A stretch of 64,000 bases of DNA, taken from assembly GCF_900105625.1 (NCBI RefSeq), contig NZ_FNSD01000001.1, positions 4,154,001 to 4,218,000 of the forward strand, in the 5' to 3' direction. Source of the DNA: Terriglobus roseus. Lineage in GTDB: Bacteria > Acidobacteriota > Terriglobia > Terriglobales > Acidobacteriaceae. The notes under the pieces are model-generated. The model had not been told where the DNA came from and ran no database searches. It was given only the letters and a program-made list of their open reading frames with translations. Position numbers and translations under genes: made by a program. Positions 1 to 7,796 of the stretch are shown in pieces (position 1 is the stretch's first letter; the number at the start of each line of letters is the position of its first letter).

Positions 1-407
1 CACCCTTCCGCGCGTTCCTGGAGCATCGCCAGGCGCATGGTCACAAGGGCGAGAACTGGCTCTTCTTCGGTGAGCAGCGCGCAGCCTCGGACTTCCTGTA
101 CAAGGATGAGTTCACGGCGATGCAGGCAGATGGCACGCTCACGCGGCTGGATACGGCCTTCTCACGCGACCAGCAGAAGAAGATCTACGTGCAGGACCGT
201 ATGAAGGAGAACTCCAAGGAGCTGTTCGCGTGGCTCGAGCGTGGCGCCTACTTCTACGTCTGCGGTGACGCATCGCGCATGGCGAAAGACGTGGAACAGA
301 CGCTGCTCGACACGATCGCTAACGGCAAGGATTGCAGCCCGGAGCATGCTCAGGAATATCTGAACGATCTGAAGAAGCAGAAGCGGTACCAGCTGGACGT
401 TTACTAA
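1..407 (+). CDS. cysJ: Sulfite reductase (NADPH) flavoprotein, C-terminal part (partial)
   Basis: Only the 3' end lies in the window; the reading frame is open from base 3 and ends at TAA 405-407. The visible ~134 residues are the NADP-binding end of a ferredoxin-NADP-reductase module: the acidic/aromatic stretch ENWLFFGEQ, the motif YFYVCGDASRMAKDVEQ that binds the nicotinamide/2'-phosphate region, and the terminal RYQLDVY, the aromatic end typical of CysJ that stacks on FAD. CysJ passes electrons from NADPH through FAD and FMN to the sulfite reductase haemoprotein in cytoplasmic sulfate assimilation. A related diflavin reductase for nitrate reduction cannot be excluded without the N-terminus. 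A strong intrinsic terminator follows at once, so this is the last gene of its transcript. Confidence 0.8.
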   Translation, partial: PFRAFLEHRQAHGHKGENWLFFGEQRAASDFLYKDEFTAMQADGTLTRLDTAFSRDQQKKIYVQDRMKENSKELFAWLERGAYFYVCGDASRMAKDVEQTLLDTIANGKDCSPEHAQEYLNDLKKQKRYQLDVY

Positions 408-425
408 ACGACGTTCGCGGAACGC

Positions 426-455
426 AAAGAGCGCGGCGAAAGCCGCGCTCTTTTT
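426..455 (+). terminator. Intrinsic terminator after cysJ
   Basis: A perfect 12-bp stem (AAAGAGCGCGGC, 426-437; complement 442-453) closes a GAAA tetraloop and runs into TTTTT. It lies 18 bases past the cysJ stop codon. Confidence 0.92.
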
Positions 456-490
456 GCTGCTTACGTGAATCCCTATCGGTTAAATGAGCT

Positions 491-691
491 ATGGCTCGCG
501 CGGGTTGGACTTCGTCCTTAGTCTCCGATGAACAGCTCTTTGAAGAAGAGCAGCGACGTGCCTGGCGGGAACTGCCCCTCGGCGATAGGCTTGTTTATAT
601 TCATGAGCTAAGTGTCATGGCGTACAGCGTGAAAGGCATTGGGCCCGAAGACGGTGAACGACTTTCGAGACTTGATACTCGCACTCAATAA
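491..691 (+). CDS. Small hypothetical protein, partner of a nucleotidyltransferase
   Basis: A 66-residue, charged, probably cytoplasmic protein with no signal peptide or membrane segment. Its middle (EEEQRRAWRELPLGDRLVYIHELS) looks helical. Its last ~38 bases overlap the probable GTG start of the downstream nucleotidyltransferase-like gene, so the two were translationally coupled. Short proteins of this kind sit directly before minimal nucleotidyltransferase genes in many bacteria, an arrangement resembling toxin-antitoxin pairs, but I do not recognise a named family. Since the partner is frameshifted here, this may be a remnant. Confidence 0.5.
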   Translation: MARAGWTSSLVSDEQLFEEEQRRAWRELPLGDRLVYIHELSVMAYSVKGIGPEDGERLSRLDTRTQ

Positions 692-1094
692 GTTCCAGGT
701 TCGTTACCTGATCATTGGCGGTTATGCCGTCGGTGTGCACCACGATCCCCGAACAACCAAAGATCTCGATCTCTTTGTCGCTACCAGCCCTGACGACAGC
801 GAACGGATTTTTCGCTGCTCTTCAGGACTTCGGGGCTCCACTCTCGGGGATAGGACCTGAGTTCTTCGCCACACAGCAGAAGCAATGGTTTCAGATGGGC
901 CGTCCGCCGTTCCGCGTCGACATCCTGCAGGCATCGAGGGTAAAGAGTTTGAGGTCGCCTGGGCGAACAAGGTCGAGGGATCACTTTTTGGCGTTCCGGT
1001 CTTTGTTATCTCTAATCAAGTTCTGATCGACAACAAGCTCGCAACCGGTCGTGCCATCGACCGGCGCGATGCGAAGAATTTGCGGAAGCCTTAG
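654..1094 (+). pseudogene. Minimal nucleotidyltransferase-like gene, broken by two frameshifts
   Basis: Frame 3 from GTG 654 gives MNDFRDLILALNKFQ then VRYLIIGGYAVGVHHDPRTT and KDLDLFVA, the GG...D-x-D signature of minimal/AbiEii-like nucleotidyltransferases (NTP-binding GGYA, metal-binding DLDLF). Near base 795 similarity jumps to the +1 frame (ANGFFAALQDFGAPL...FRVDILQ) and near base 938 returns to the first frame (IEGKEFEVAWANKVEGSLFG...RRDAKNLRKP). Put together the three pieces make one ~146-residue protein. One inserted base and one missing base explain this. Either the gene is inactivated or there are sequencing errors; the indels compensate, so the ends are in one frame. The stop overlaps the convergent DUF6526 gene by 4 bases. 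Confidence 0.75.
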
Positions 1095-1504
1095 ATTCGG
1101 TCGTTATCCGCGCGCCAGTTCGTGATGGCGGCCTTGATTGCCTTGGGCTCCATGTTTTCTGCGACGGCGCGGCGGGAGAGTGCCACGACTTCTTCATCAG
1201 AAGCAAAGCGAAGCGCAATGAACTGCGCTGGTTTGATGCCGGCTGCGCTGCCGCCGAGGGTCATGATGCGGAGCGACTCTTCTAGGCGGATGATGCGGTT
1301 CTGGTTCTGCAGCGCGTAGATGCGCGTCATCACAATGGCGCCCACGATGAGGAACGTCACCGGCACCAGGAGGACGTTCGCCCTTGAGTATTCGTGAAGC
1401 AGGTGCACGATGGACATAATGAAACAGAGGAGCGCGAGAGGTGCGAGGACCAGGTACTTCGGGTCGCGGCGTGTGTGATTGGTGAAGCTCTGTGGTTCTG
1501 CCAT
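1091..1504 (-). CDS. DUF6526 family membrane protein
   Basis: About 137 residues. The start at 1504 (MAEPQSFTNHTRRDP) is chosen over an upstream ATG at 1516 because the family typically opens with a PQ-x-F-x-NH-x-R-x-DP motif. Two adjacent hydrophobic segments follow (YLVLAPLALLCFIMSIVHLL and VLLVPVTFLIVGAIVMTRIY), predicting a helical hairpin in the inner membrane. A conserved-looking cytoplasmic half contains RLEESLRIM and ends in a charged region. The family is common in Acidobacteriota and Bacteroidota; its function is unknown. It is transcribed divergently from endonuclease IV. Confidence 0.75.
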   Translation of the reverse strand: MAEPQSFTNHTRRDPKYLVLAPLALLCFIMSIVHLLHEYSRANVLLVPVTFLIVGAIVMTRIYALQNQNRIIRLEESLRIMTLGGSAAGIKPAQFIALRFASDEEVVALSRRAVAENMEPKAIKAAITNWRADNDRI

Positions 1505-1581
1505 GATGCCTGCCATTCGTAAATCAGATTGTGGAGTCGCCCAAGTCTCGCACGACGAGCGCTTCCTCTAACATCGAAGTG

Positions 1582-2457
1582 ATGGCACCTGCTAAGACCT
1601 CTCCCAAGCGCATCGGCATTCATCTCTCCACCAGCGGCGGCACATGGACGGCTGTGCAGCGCGCGGTGGATTGCGGCGCGAACTGTTTCCAGATCTTTTC
1701 GTCGTCGCCGCGGCAATGGAAGGCGAACGCTGTCGCTCCTGCCGATGCGGAGCAGATGCGTACGTTGCGCGCACAGCATGGCATCGCGCCGATGACTATC
1801 CACGCGTCCTATCTGATCAATCTTTGCTCGCAGAGCGAGGAGGTGCGCAGGAACTCGACCGCTGCCTTTCGTGGCGAGGTGGAGCGAGCGCTGGCGCTGG
1901 GTGCAGAGTTCCTTGTCTTCCATCCGGGATCATGGAAGGGCCTGACGCGTGCCGAGGCGCTGCAGCATGCAGCGGAGAATATCGAGCGCGCGATCGAGGG
2001 GCTCGGCTGCCAGGATTCACACCTTCGCATCCTGATCGAGAACACGGCCGGCAGTGAATTCAGCATGGGCGGCAAGCTCGACCAGGTGGCTGATCTGCTG
2101 CACATGCTCGACCGCTGCGCCCCGGTGGATGTCTGCCTGGACACCTGCCACACGCACGTCGCGGGTTATGACATCGTTACGTCCGAGGGCTATGAAGAGA
2201 CGATTGCGCTCATTGGGGAATCATTCGGCAAGGAGCGTGTACGCGTGTGGCATTGCAACGATGCGAAGGCACCCATGGGTAGCAAACTGGACCGGCACGA
2301 GCACATTGGTGATGGCACCATTGGCCCGGATGCGTTTCGGCGCCTGCTACGCGATAAGCGCTTTGCGCACTGCGCGTTCATCGCAGAGACGCCGGTGGAC
2401 GATCCCGGTGACATTCTGCGGAACGTGAGTGTGCTGCGGACGCTTGCGGCTCAATAA
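1582..2457 (+). CDS. nfo: Deoxyribonuclease IV (AP endonuclease)
   Basis: About 291 residues from ATG 1582 (MAPAKTSPKRIGIHLSTSGG); the frame is open further upstream but similarity begins here. Endonuclease IV is a three-zinc TIM-barrel enzyme that cuts 5' of abasic sites and oxidised bases in base-excision repair. Visible family signatures in order: RIGIHLSTSGG at the N-terminus, NCFQIFSSSPRQW, MTIHASYLINL, VFHPGSW, LIENTAGS, DVCLDTCHTHVAGYD, VWHCNDAKAPMGSKLDRHEHIGDG and FIAETP. These hold the His, Glu and Asp zinc ligands. The length matches the family (~280-300). It stands alone, without an operon partner. Confidence 0.95.
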   Translation: MAPAKTSPKRIGIHLSTSGGTWTAVQRAVDCGANCFQIFSSSPRQWKANAVAPADAEQMRTLRAQHGIAPMTIHASYLINLCSQSEEVRRNSTAAFRGEVERALALGAEFLVFHPGSWKGLTRAEALQHAAENIERAIEGLGCQDSHLRILIENTAGSEFSMGGKLDQVADLLHMLDRCAPVDVCLDTCHTHVAGYDIVTSEGYEETIALIGESFGKERVRVWHCNDAKAPMGSKLDRHEHIGDGTIGPDAFRRLLRDKRFAHCAFIAETPVDDPGDILRNVSVLRTLAAQ

Positions 2458-2784
2458 CCTGCGAAGTTTTATTCTGCTGATTCGCCCAAGAGCCAGGAAT
2501 CGCGGCAGCAGATTGCCCGTGGGCAGACTTCGTTCAGAGCACTGCATATTCTTCGCCGATCGAACTGCGTCGCGGCATTTGCCGGCCTATCGTTCGCGCA
2601 GGACGGGGGCAAGGCGCTCGCGGTATCGGGCTAGCATCCATTCATCGAGGGCACCCAGACAATCTCGCTGTGCCGCAGGCGAGTGCCTTGCGGTCGGCAG
2701 TCCAGAAATATTTATGCGCGCACCCGCAACTGTTTCCAGAAGAGGCCGTCTACTGGTGCAAGCTTAACTCTGAGGTGCTCTCTC
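2458..2784 (+). other. Intergenic region without a convincing gene
   Basis: The 327 bases between nfo and the next exported protein contain open frames but none with family resemblance or a good ribosome site. A promoter for the downstream gene probably lies here. The GAGGTG at 2772-2777 is the likely ribosome-binding site for the ATG at 2785. Confidence 0.4.
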
Positions 2785-3651
2785 ATGAAGATTGGTCTCG
2801 TCTCTGCTGCTCTGTTGCTGGCCGTTGTGCCGGTGTTTGCGCAAGGTCCGGGTGGTCCGGGCGGCGGTCCTGGCTTCATGGGCCGTGGCTTTGGCCCCAT
2901 GGAGGGCGGCTTCGGCATGATGCGCCAGCCGGTGACGAACGCGCCGTACTCCGCAACGTTCACCAGCACTTCCACGGAGAAGCTGCAGGATGGCACGGTT
3001 TTGACTCATACGACGACCCGCGTTGCTACGCGCGATGCGCTGGGCCGTACTCGTGAGGAAGTGACCTTGCCGGCGCGTCCGGATGGAGATGGTAAGCCGC
3101 ACACGATGGTCGTCATCATGGATCCGATTGCGCATACGATCACGCGGCTGCAGGCGGAAAAGAAGATCGCTATCGTTCACCAGATTCCCGAGCCGCGTCC
3201 GCATGACGGACCGGGACGTCGCGGACCGGGCGGACCGCCGCAGGATGCGAGTGCGCCGCCGCCGCCCGACGGTGGACAGGGACCGCGTGGCCGCCATGAA
3301 GACAGGAATGTGGTGACCGCTGACCTGGGATCGAAGACGATCGACGGTGTGGTCGCGACGGGCAAGCGTGTGACGCGGACCATCCCGGTTAGTGGAACGG
3401 ACAAGCCGGTCGTGGCGACGCATGAGGATTGGTTCTCGCCCGATCTAAAAATCGAACTGAGCCGCAGCGATGTGGATCCGTTCCGCGGCACGCACACCAC
3501 GGTTGTCAGTGGTCTCTCCAAGGCTGCGCCCGATGCGACGCTCTTTCAGATTCCGCAGGGCTACACGGTAGAGCAGGCTCCGCAGCACGCCGGGCGGCGC
3601 GGTCCAGGTCGTGATGGCCAGGCGCCACCACCCCCACCGTCTGGTATGTAG
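2785..3651 (+). CDS. Exported Gly/Pro-rich hypothetical protein
   Basis: About 288 residues from ATG 2785, preceded by GAGGTG. A typical signal peptide (MKIGLVSAALLLAVVPVFAQ) ends in an A-x-A-like cleavage site. A Gly/Pro/Met-rich stretch follows, then a repeated-looking domain (TEKLQDGTVLTHTTTR, RTREEVTLPA, MDPIAHTITRLQAEKK) that occurs in many exported acidobacterial proteins of unknown role. A second Pro/Gly-rich linker precedes a C-terminal domain (TKRVTRTIPVS..., KIELSRSDVDPFRGTHTTVVSG). No catalytic motif is visible. I infer a periplasmic or outer-surface protein; function unknown. Confidence 0.75.
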   Translation: MKIGLVSAALLLAVVPVFAQGPGGPGGGPGFMGRGFGPMEGGFGMMRQPVTNAPYSATFTSTSTEKLQDGTVLTHTTTRVATRDALGRTREEVTLPARPDGDGKPHTMVVIMDPIAHTITRLQAEKKIAIVHQIPEPRPHDGPGRRGPGGPPQDASAPPPPDGGQGPRGRHEDRNVVTADLGSKTIDGVVATGKRVTRTIPVSGTDKPVVATHEDWFSPDLKIELSRSDVDPFRGTHTTVVSGLSKAAPDATLFQIPQGYTVEQAPQHAGRRGPGRDGQAPPPPPSGM

Positions 3652-3680
3652 TCAGTTGTGTGACATCAACGCGGCAGACG

Positions 3681-3715
3681 CAAAGGCAGCCAATCCGGCT
3701 GCCTTTGTTCGTTTT
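3681..3715 (+). terminator. Intrinsic terminator
   Basis: An 11-bp perfect stem CAAAGGCAGCC (3681-3691) / GGCTGCCTTTG (3697-3707) with a 5-base loop, followed by TTCGTTTT. It ends the transcript of the exported Gly/Pro-rich protein. Confidence 0.85.
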
Positions 3716-3766
3716 ATGCACCTGCATGCGGGAGACTCACGATAACTGGGCTTCGTCTAACCCGCA

Positions 3767-4648
3767 ATGAGGAAGACCTGGGGCATGGCCGCGTGGGCTG
3801 GTGCGCTGGCGGGCGCTGTGCTCGCAGTGGCTGCGGTGGCCGTTGCGCCCGGGGTGATCTTTGCAGCCGGAACGAATGCCGGTCCGCAGTGGCATGCGCC
3901 GTTCCGCGAGTATCCGTCCGTCGAGTACGGACGTTTCCCGGTTCCGCCGGACTATGAGCGGCAGGGTGAATGGACGTTCGCGCGGCTGATGTTTCCAGGC
4001 GGGCCGCTCGACGGCTATCGAGGACGCTTCGATGGGCCTTGGCAGGAGGGCATGACGCTGTGGACTCAGGATTATCCGCGGGCTGATCGTGCGCTTGCGA
4101 ATGCTGTTCACCGGCTCACCCGAGCGGATGCGCGATCGGTGGAGCAGTCGGTCTCGCTGGATGATGGCGACGAGATTTACAACTGGCCTTGGCTGTACGC
4201 GGTGCAGGTAGGCGAGTGGGGGTTGACGGACAAGCAGGCTGCGAAGCTGCGGGACTACCTGCTGCGCGGCGGCTTCTTTATGGCCGACGACTGCCACGGG
4301 TCGCAGGAGGAGGCTTACTTCGTTCAGACGATGAAGCGGGTCTTCCCGGAGCGTGAGTTGGTCGACATCCCGGACGGCGATCCGATCTTTCACACGCTGT
4401 TCGATCTCGATGAGCGCTTCCAGGTGCCGGGGTCGGAACACCTGGCGACGGGGCACAAGAAGGACGGCTACGTGGCGCACTGGAAGGGAATCTACGACGA
4501 CAAGGGGCGCATTATGGTGGCGTTCTCGCTGAACAGTGACCTCGGCGATTCGTGGGAGTTCCTGGACGATCCGCGGTACCCGGTGCGCTACTCGGCTCTG
4601 GGAACGAAGATCGGTGTGAACTATGTGCTGTATGCCATGACGCATTAG
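3767..4648 (+). CDS. DUF4159 domain exported protein
   Basis: 293 residues. An N-terminal hydrophobic segment (AAWAGALAGAVLAVAAVAVA) serves as signal peptide or anchor. The rest matches the DUF4159 pattern: FTFARLMF-like start (EWTFARLMFPGG), DYPRADRALANAVHRLT, a central acidic DDGDEIYNWPWLYAVQVGEW, then LRDYLLRGGFFMADDCHGSQE, and FHTLFDLDERFQVPG near the end. The fold resembles a glutamine-amidotransferase-like/ThuA-like domain with the GGFFMADD turn; the biochemical role is unknown. It lies 10 bases before the sulfurtransferase gene, so the two may be cotranscribed. Confidence 0.8.
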   Translation: MRKTWGMAAWAGALAGAVLAVAAVAVAPGVIFAAGTNAGPQWHAPFREYPSVEYGRFPVPPDYERQGEWTFARLMFPGGPLDGYRGRFDGPWQEGMTLWTQDYPRADRALANAVHRLTRADARSVEQSVSLDDGDEIYNWPWLYAVQVGEWGLTDKQAAKLRDYLLRGGFFMADDCHGSQEEAYFVQTMKRVFPERELVDIPDGDPIFHTLFDLDERFQVPGSEHLATGHKKDGYVAHWKGIYDDKGRIMVAFSLNSDLGDSWEFLDDPRYPVRYSALGTKIGVNYVLYAMTH

Positions 4649-4658
4649 GCTGGAGTGC

Positions 4659-5498
4659 ATGAACGCTCTCGTCTCGCCGCAGTGGGTGGCCAGCCGTCTT
4701 GGCTCGCCGGACCTCGTGATTGTTGATGCCACCATGCCGCCCGTGGGGGTCGCGCCAAAGGTGGATACTCATGCGATCTACCTGCAGAAGCACCTGCCAG
4801 GTGCGGTCTTCTTTGACATCGATGAACTGTCTGACCACAGCAGCGGCCTGCCCCATACCCTGCTGAGCGCCGAGGCCTTCGGAGCGGCGATGGGCGCACG
4901 GGGCATCACGGAGACGGCGACGATCGTGGTGTATGAGCAGGGCGATGTGTTTTCAGCCCCGCGGGCTCGGTGGACCTTCCGCACGATGGGCGCGAAGGAG
5001 GTATACCTGCTCGATGGCGGCCTGAAGGCATGGGAGGCTGCGGGATTGCCGGTGGAGTCGGGTGCAGTGACTCGCGAGCCCGCGGAGTTCCACGCCGTCC
5101 TGGATGCGGCTGCGGTGAAGGACTACGACAAGCTCCGCGCAACGCTCGCAGCAGGCGAGCAGGTGCTGGACGCTCGCAGCGCCGGACGGTTCAGCGGCGC
5201 AGATCCCGAGCCGCGCGCTGGTCTGAGCAGCGGCCACATGCCGGGCGCTACGAGCACGCCGTTCCCTCAGCTTGCCAATGGCGCCGCGATGAAGTCGCCG
5301 GAAGAGCTCCGCTCGGTCTTCCAGGCGAAGGGAGTCGACCTGCAGAAGCCCATCACGACGTCGTGCGGATCTGGCGTCACGGCGGCGGTCGTCGCCCTGG
5401 GACTGGAACTGGCGGGCGCGCCGCTCGTTACGCTCTACGACGGATCTTGGGCAGAGTATGCGTCGCGTTCCGAGTCGGTGATCGTGAAGGACGTTTAA
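4659..5498 (+). CDS. sseA: 3-mercaptopyruvate/thiosulfate sulfurtransferase
   Basis: 279 residues with two rhodanese domains. The N-terminal domain (1-~125) is inactive and structural, with LVIVDATMP and the linker VVYEQGDVFSAPRARWTFR. The C-terminal domain holds AGEQVLDARSAGRFSG, GHMPGATSTPF and the active loop CGSGVTAAV. CG[ST]GVT is characteristic of mercaptopyruvate sulfurtransferases; thiosulfate rhodaneses usually carry CRKGVT/CRxxxT. The enzyme forms a cysteine persulfide and moves sulfane sulfur to acceptors such as cyanide, thioredoxin or sulfur-carrier proteins. TGGAG 5 bases upstream supports the ATG. In this sulfur-rich window it is a possible sulfur donor for the MoaD-like protein near 41 kb, which is my inference. 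Confidence 0.92.
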   Translation: MNALVSPQWVASRLGSPDLVIVDATMPPVGVAPKVDTHAIYLQKHLPGAVFFDIDELSDHSSGLPHTLLSAEAFGAAMGARGITETATIVVYEQGDVFSAPRARWTFRTMGAKEVYLLDGGLKAWEAAGLPVESGAVTREPAEFHAVLDAAAVKDYDKLRATLAAGEQVLDARSAGRFSGADPEPRAGLSSGHMPGATSTPFPQLANGAAMKSPEELRSVFQAKGVDLQKPITTSCGSGVTAAVVALGLELAGAPLVTLYDGSWAEYASRSESVIVKDV

Positions 5499-5509
5499 AG
5501 GCGAACGGC

Positions 5510-6199
5510 TCAGAACAGGGAGGGCAGGACAGCGGCGGCGGTGCCGATCTCGATGCGGTGGAAGGAGGCGGCGTTCAGCGGCTCTTCCGGTCCGACGTAG
5601 ATCGTCTGTATGCCGCGCTGCCTTGCGCTGTGCACGAATCCTGCTGCTGGATACACCGAGCCGGAAGTGCCGACGACCAGCAGGACCGTTGCCTGGTCGA
5701 GCTGCTCGTAGATCATGTCCATCGCCAGCGGCACCTCGCCAAACCAGACGATGTGTGGCCGAACGGGTGATCCGCAGGTGTCGCAGACGGGAAGCGTTTC
5801 CAGATACTCCCGGCGGTCCGGGAAGGGCTCGTTGCACTTCACGCAGCGCGACTCGAACAGCGACCCATGCATATGGTGCACGTTGCGCGAGCCGCCGCGC
5901 TCATGCAGATCGTCGACGTTCTGCGTGCAGAGGAAGAGTCGATCGCCCATCTTCTGTTCGAGCTTACCGAGCGAGAAGTGAGCGGCATTGGGCTCGGCGG
6001 CCTCTGCATCGCGCCGCCGCATGGAGTAGAAACGCCACACAAGCGCAGGATCCGTGTCCCATGCTTTGGGCGTCGCGACCTGCTCTACGCTGTGCCCTTC
6101 CCACAGGCCACCCGATCCACGAAAGGTAGCAAGCCCGCTCTCGGCGGATATTCCCGCTCCCGTAAGAGCAAAGACACGGTCAGATTTAGACAGCAGCAT
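5510..6199 (-). CDS. cobB: NAD-dependent protein deacylase (sirtuin, CobB type)
   Basis: 229 residues, a full-length bacterial sirtuin. NAD-binding motifs: ALTGAGISAESGLATFRG near the N-terminus, TQNVDDLHERGG and the catalytic histidine in HHMHGSLF. The four zinc cysteines are in CVKCNEPF and CDTCGSP, followed by RPHIVWFGE and VVGTSGSVYPAAGF. The FYSMRRR segment carries the Y-x-x-R pair that recognises acidic acyl groups in SIRT5/CobB, predicting desuccinylase as well as deacetylase activity. It acts in the cytoplasm on acyl-lysines, for example of acetyl-CoA synthetase. It is convergent with sseA, with only 11 bases between them. Confidence 0.95.
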   Translation of the reverse strand: MLLSKSDRVFALTGAGISAESGLATFRGSGGLWEGHSVEQVATPKAWDTDPALVWRFYSMRRRDAEAAEPNAAHFSLGKLEQKMGDRLFLCTQNVDDLHERGGSRNVHHMHGSLFESRCVKCNEPFPDRREYLETLPVCDTCGSPVRPHIVWFGEVPLAMDMIYEQLDQATVLLVVGTSGSVYPAAGFVHSARQRGIQTIYVGPEEPLNAASFHRIEIGTAAAVLPSLF

Positions 6200-6380
6200 C
6201 GAAAAACATTATGCGCGACAGGCTCATCCGATGACCGCCCTGCGTCAGGCAAATTTCAGGTCTTTGATGGAGTTTAAATTTGTGACCACAGGGTGATTGC
6301 CAGGTCGTTGGGCAGGCCGCTTGTTGGCGGCATCCGTGGCAGACTTCGCCGGTGCCGGTGCCGTACCGTACACTCTCCCC

Positions 6381-7796
6381 ATGCTCGAGTCGGCATTTTT
6401 CAAGCTGATGACGGTCGCGGTGCTGATCCTGGCTAACGCGTTTTTCGTCGCGGCGGAGTTTGCCATCGTCTCTGTTCGGGAGACGAGGCTGGAACAGATG
6501 TTGCGGTCCGGTCGCGTCGGAGCGACCACCGCGCTGCGGCTCAAGCGTGAGATCGACGACTTCCTGGCGGCCAACCAGCTTGGCGTGACGCTGTGCTCGC
6601 TGGCGCTCGGCTACCTGGGCGAAGGCACCGTTGCACAGCTTCTGGAACAGATCTTCGACAGCATGACCTTCGTGCAGCACGTTCCGTTTTTGCATGCGCA
6701 TGCAGCTTCCGTCAGCCACATCATGGCGATCATTATTGCTTTCTCCCTTATCACCTATCTTGAAGTGTTGCTAGGAGAACAGGTTCCTAAGTCATTGGCT
6801 TTACAGCGCGGAGAGCGTATTGCTTTGGCGGTAGCGGGTCCGATGGATGTCTTCATCCGGATCACGCGGCCGGCGGTCCGACTCCTGAAGGGATCGACAG
6901 CCTTCGTTCTTAAACTGTTCCGCGTGCCTCTCCGTGGCGAGGGTGGCGAGGTCCACTCGCCCGAGGAATTGAAGATGGTGGCAACCGCGACCCGTCGCAG
7001 CGGACTGCTGCCGCCCTTCCAGGAGCAGATGATCCACCGCGCCATCGACCTGAACCATGTGACCGTCCGCGAGATCATGACGCCTCGCGGCCGCATCTTC
7101 GCGTTGCCCGCAGATATGCCGGTGGAACTCGCCTCGGCCCGCATCATCGAGGAGCAGCATTCGCGCGTGCCCGTCTATGACCCCGCGCTTGGCACTGAGC
7201 ACATCATCGGTGTCGTTTACTCCAAGGACATCTCGCGGCTGATGCACTTTCGGCGCGATAGTCGGCTGCCGGCGGCGTTGCAGGCGCAGAGCGTTCCGCT
7301 GAGAACCGTGGCGCGCGAGGTTCTTGTGGTGCCCGAGACGAAGCTGGCGGTCGACGTTCTGCAGGAGTTCCAGGAACGCCGTCGGCAGATCGCGATTGTG
7401 GTCGACGAGTTCGGCTCGACCGTGGGTCTGGTCACCGCGGAAGATGCGCTGGAGCAACTGGTGGGCGAACTGGAGGACGAGTTCGACCTTTCCGGTCGAG
7501 CGCTGCCGACCCCGGACAGCCGTGGCTTCGTGGAATTCGATGGCACGGTAACGCTGCGCGACCTGGCCACGCAACTGCATTGGCAGTTCCCGCGCGAACC
7601 CGGCATTGAGACCCTCGCGGGCTTCCTGCTGGCGCAGCTTGGACATCTGCCAAAGCCCGGCGAGCGCGTCTGCCATGCAGGCCGCTGCTTCACCGTTACG
7701 GAGCTGGCGGGACGTCGTATCAGCCGTGTTCGCGTAGAGCCGGATGAACGGGCGAAGAGGGTTGCGGAGGCGGAAGGGCAGCGTGCTTCTGCATGA
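6381..7796 (+). CDS. CNNM/HlyC-CorC family transporter-like membrane protein
   Basis: About 471 residues from ATG 6381 (MLESAFFKLMTV); the frame stays open upstream but the hydrophobic start fits here. Order of domains: DUF21/CNNM membrane domain (ILANAFFVAAEFAIVSVRETRLE, then ANQLGVTLCSLALGYLGEG), two CBS domains (REIMTPRGRIFALPADMP... and VLVVPETKLAVDVLQEFQERR with IVVDEFGSTVGLVTAEDALEQLVG), and a C-terminal CorC/HlyC domain (LPTPDSRGFVEFDGTVTLRD). The family is linked to magnesium and cobalt handling; hemolysin names are historical. Its last 4 bases overlap the permease gene downstream (ATGA). Confidence 0.9.
   Translation: MLESAFFKLMTVAVLILANAFFVAAEFAIVSVRETRLEQMLRSGRVGATTALRLKREIDDFLAANQLGVTLCSLALGYLGEGTVAQLLEQIFDSMTFVQHVPFLHAHAASVSHIMAIIIAFSLITYLEVLLGEQVPKSLALQRGERIALAVAGPMDVFIRITRPAVRLLKGSTAFVLKLFRVPLRGEGGEVHSPEELKMVATATRRSGLLPPFQEQMIHRAIDLNHVTVREIMTPRGRIFALPADMPVELASARIIEEQHSRVPVYDPALGTEHIIGVVYSKDISRLMHFRRDSRLPAALQAQSVPLRTVAREVLVVPETKLAVDVLQEFQERRRQIAIVVDEFGSTVGLVTAEDALEQLVGELEDEFDLSGRALPTPDSRGFVEFDGTVTLRDLATQLHWQFPREPGIETLAGFLLAQLGHLPKPGERVCHAGRCFTVTELAGRRISRVRVEPDERAKRVAEAEGQRASA

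Noticed and set aside
2429-2767. A 112-codon frame after nfo
   Set aside because: Arg/Ser-rich composition, overlaps the end of nfo and has no supported start.
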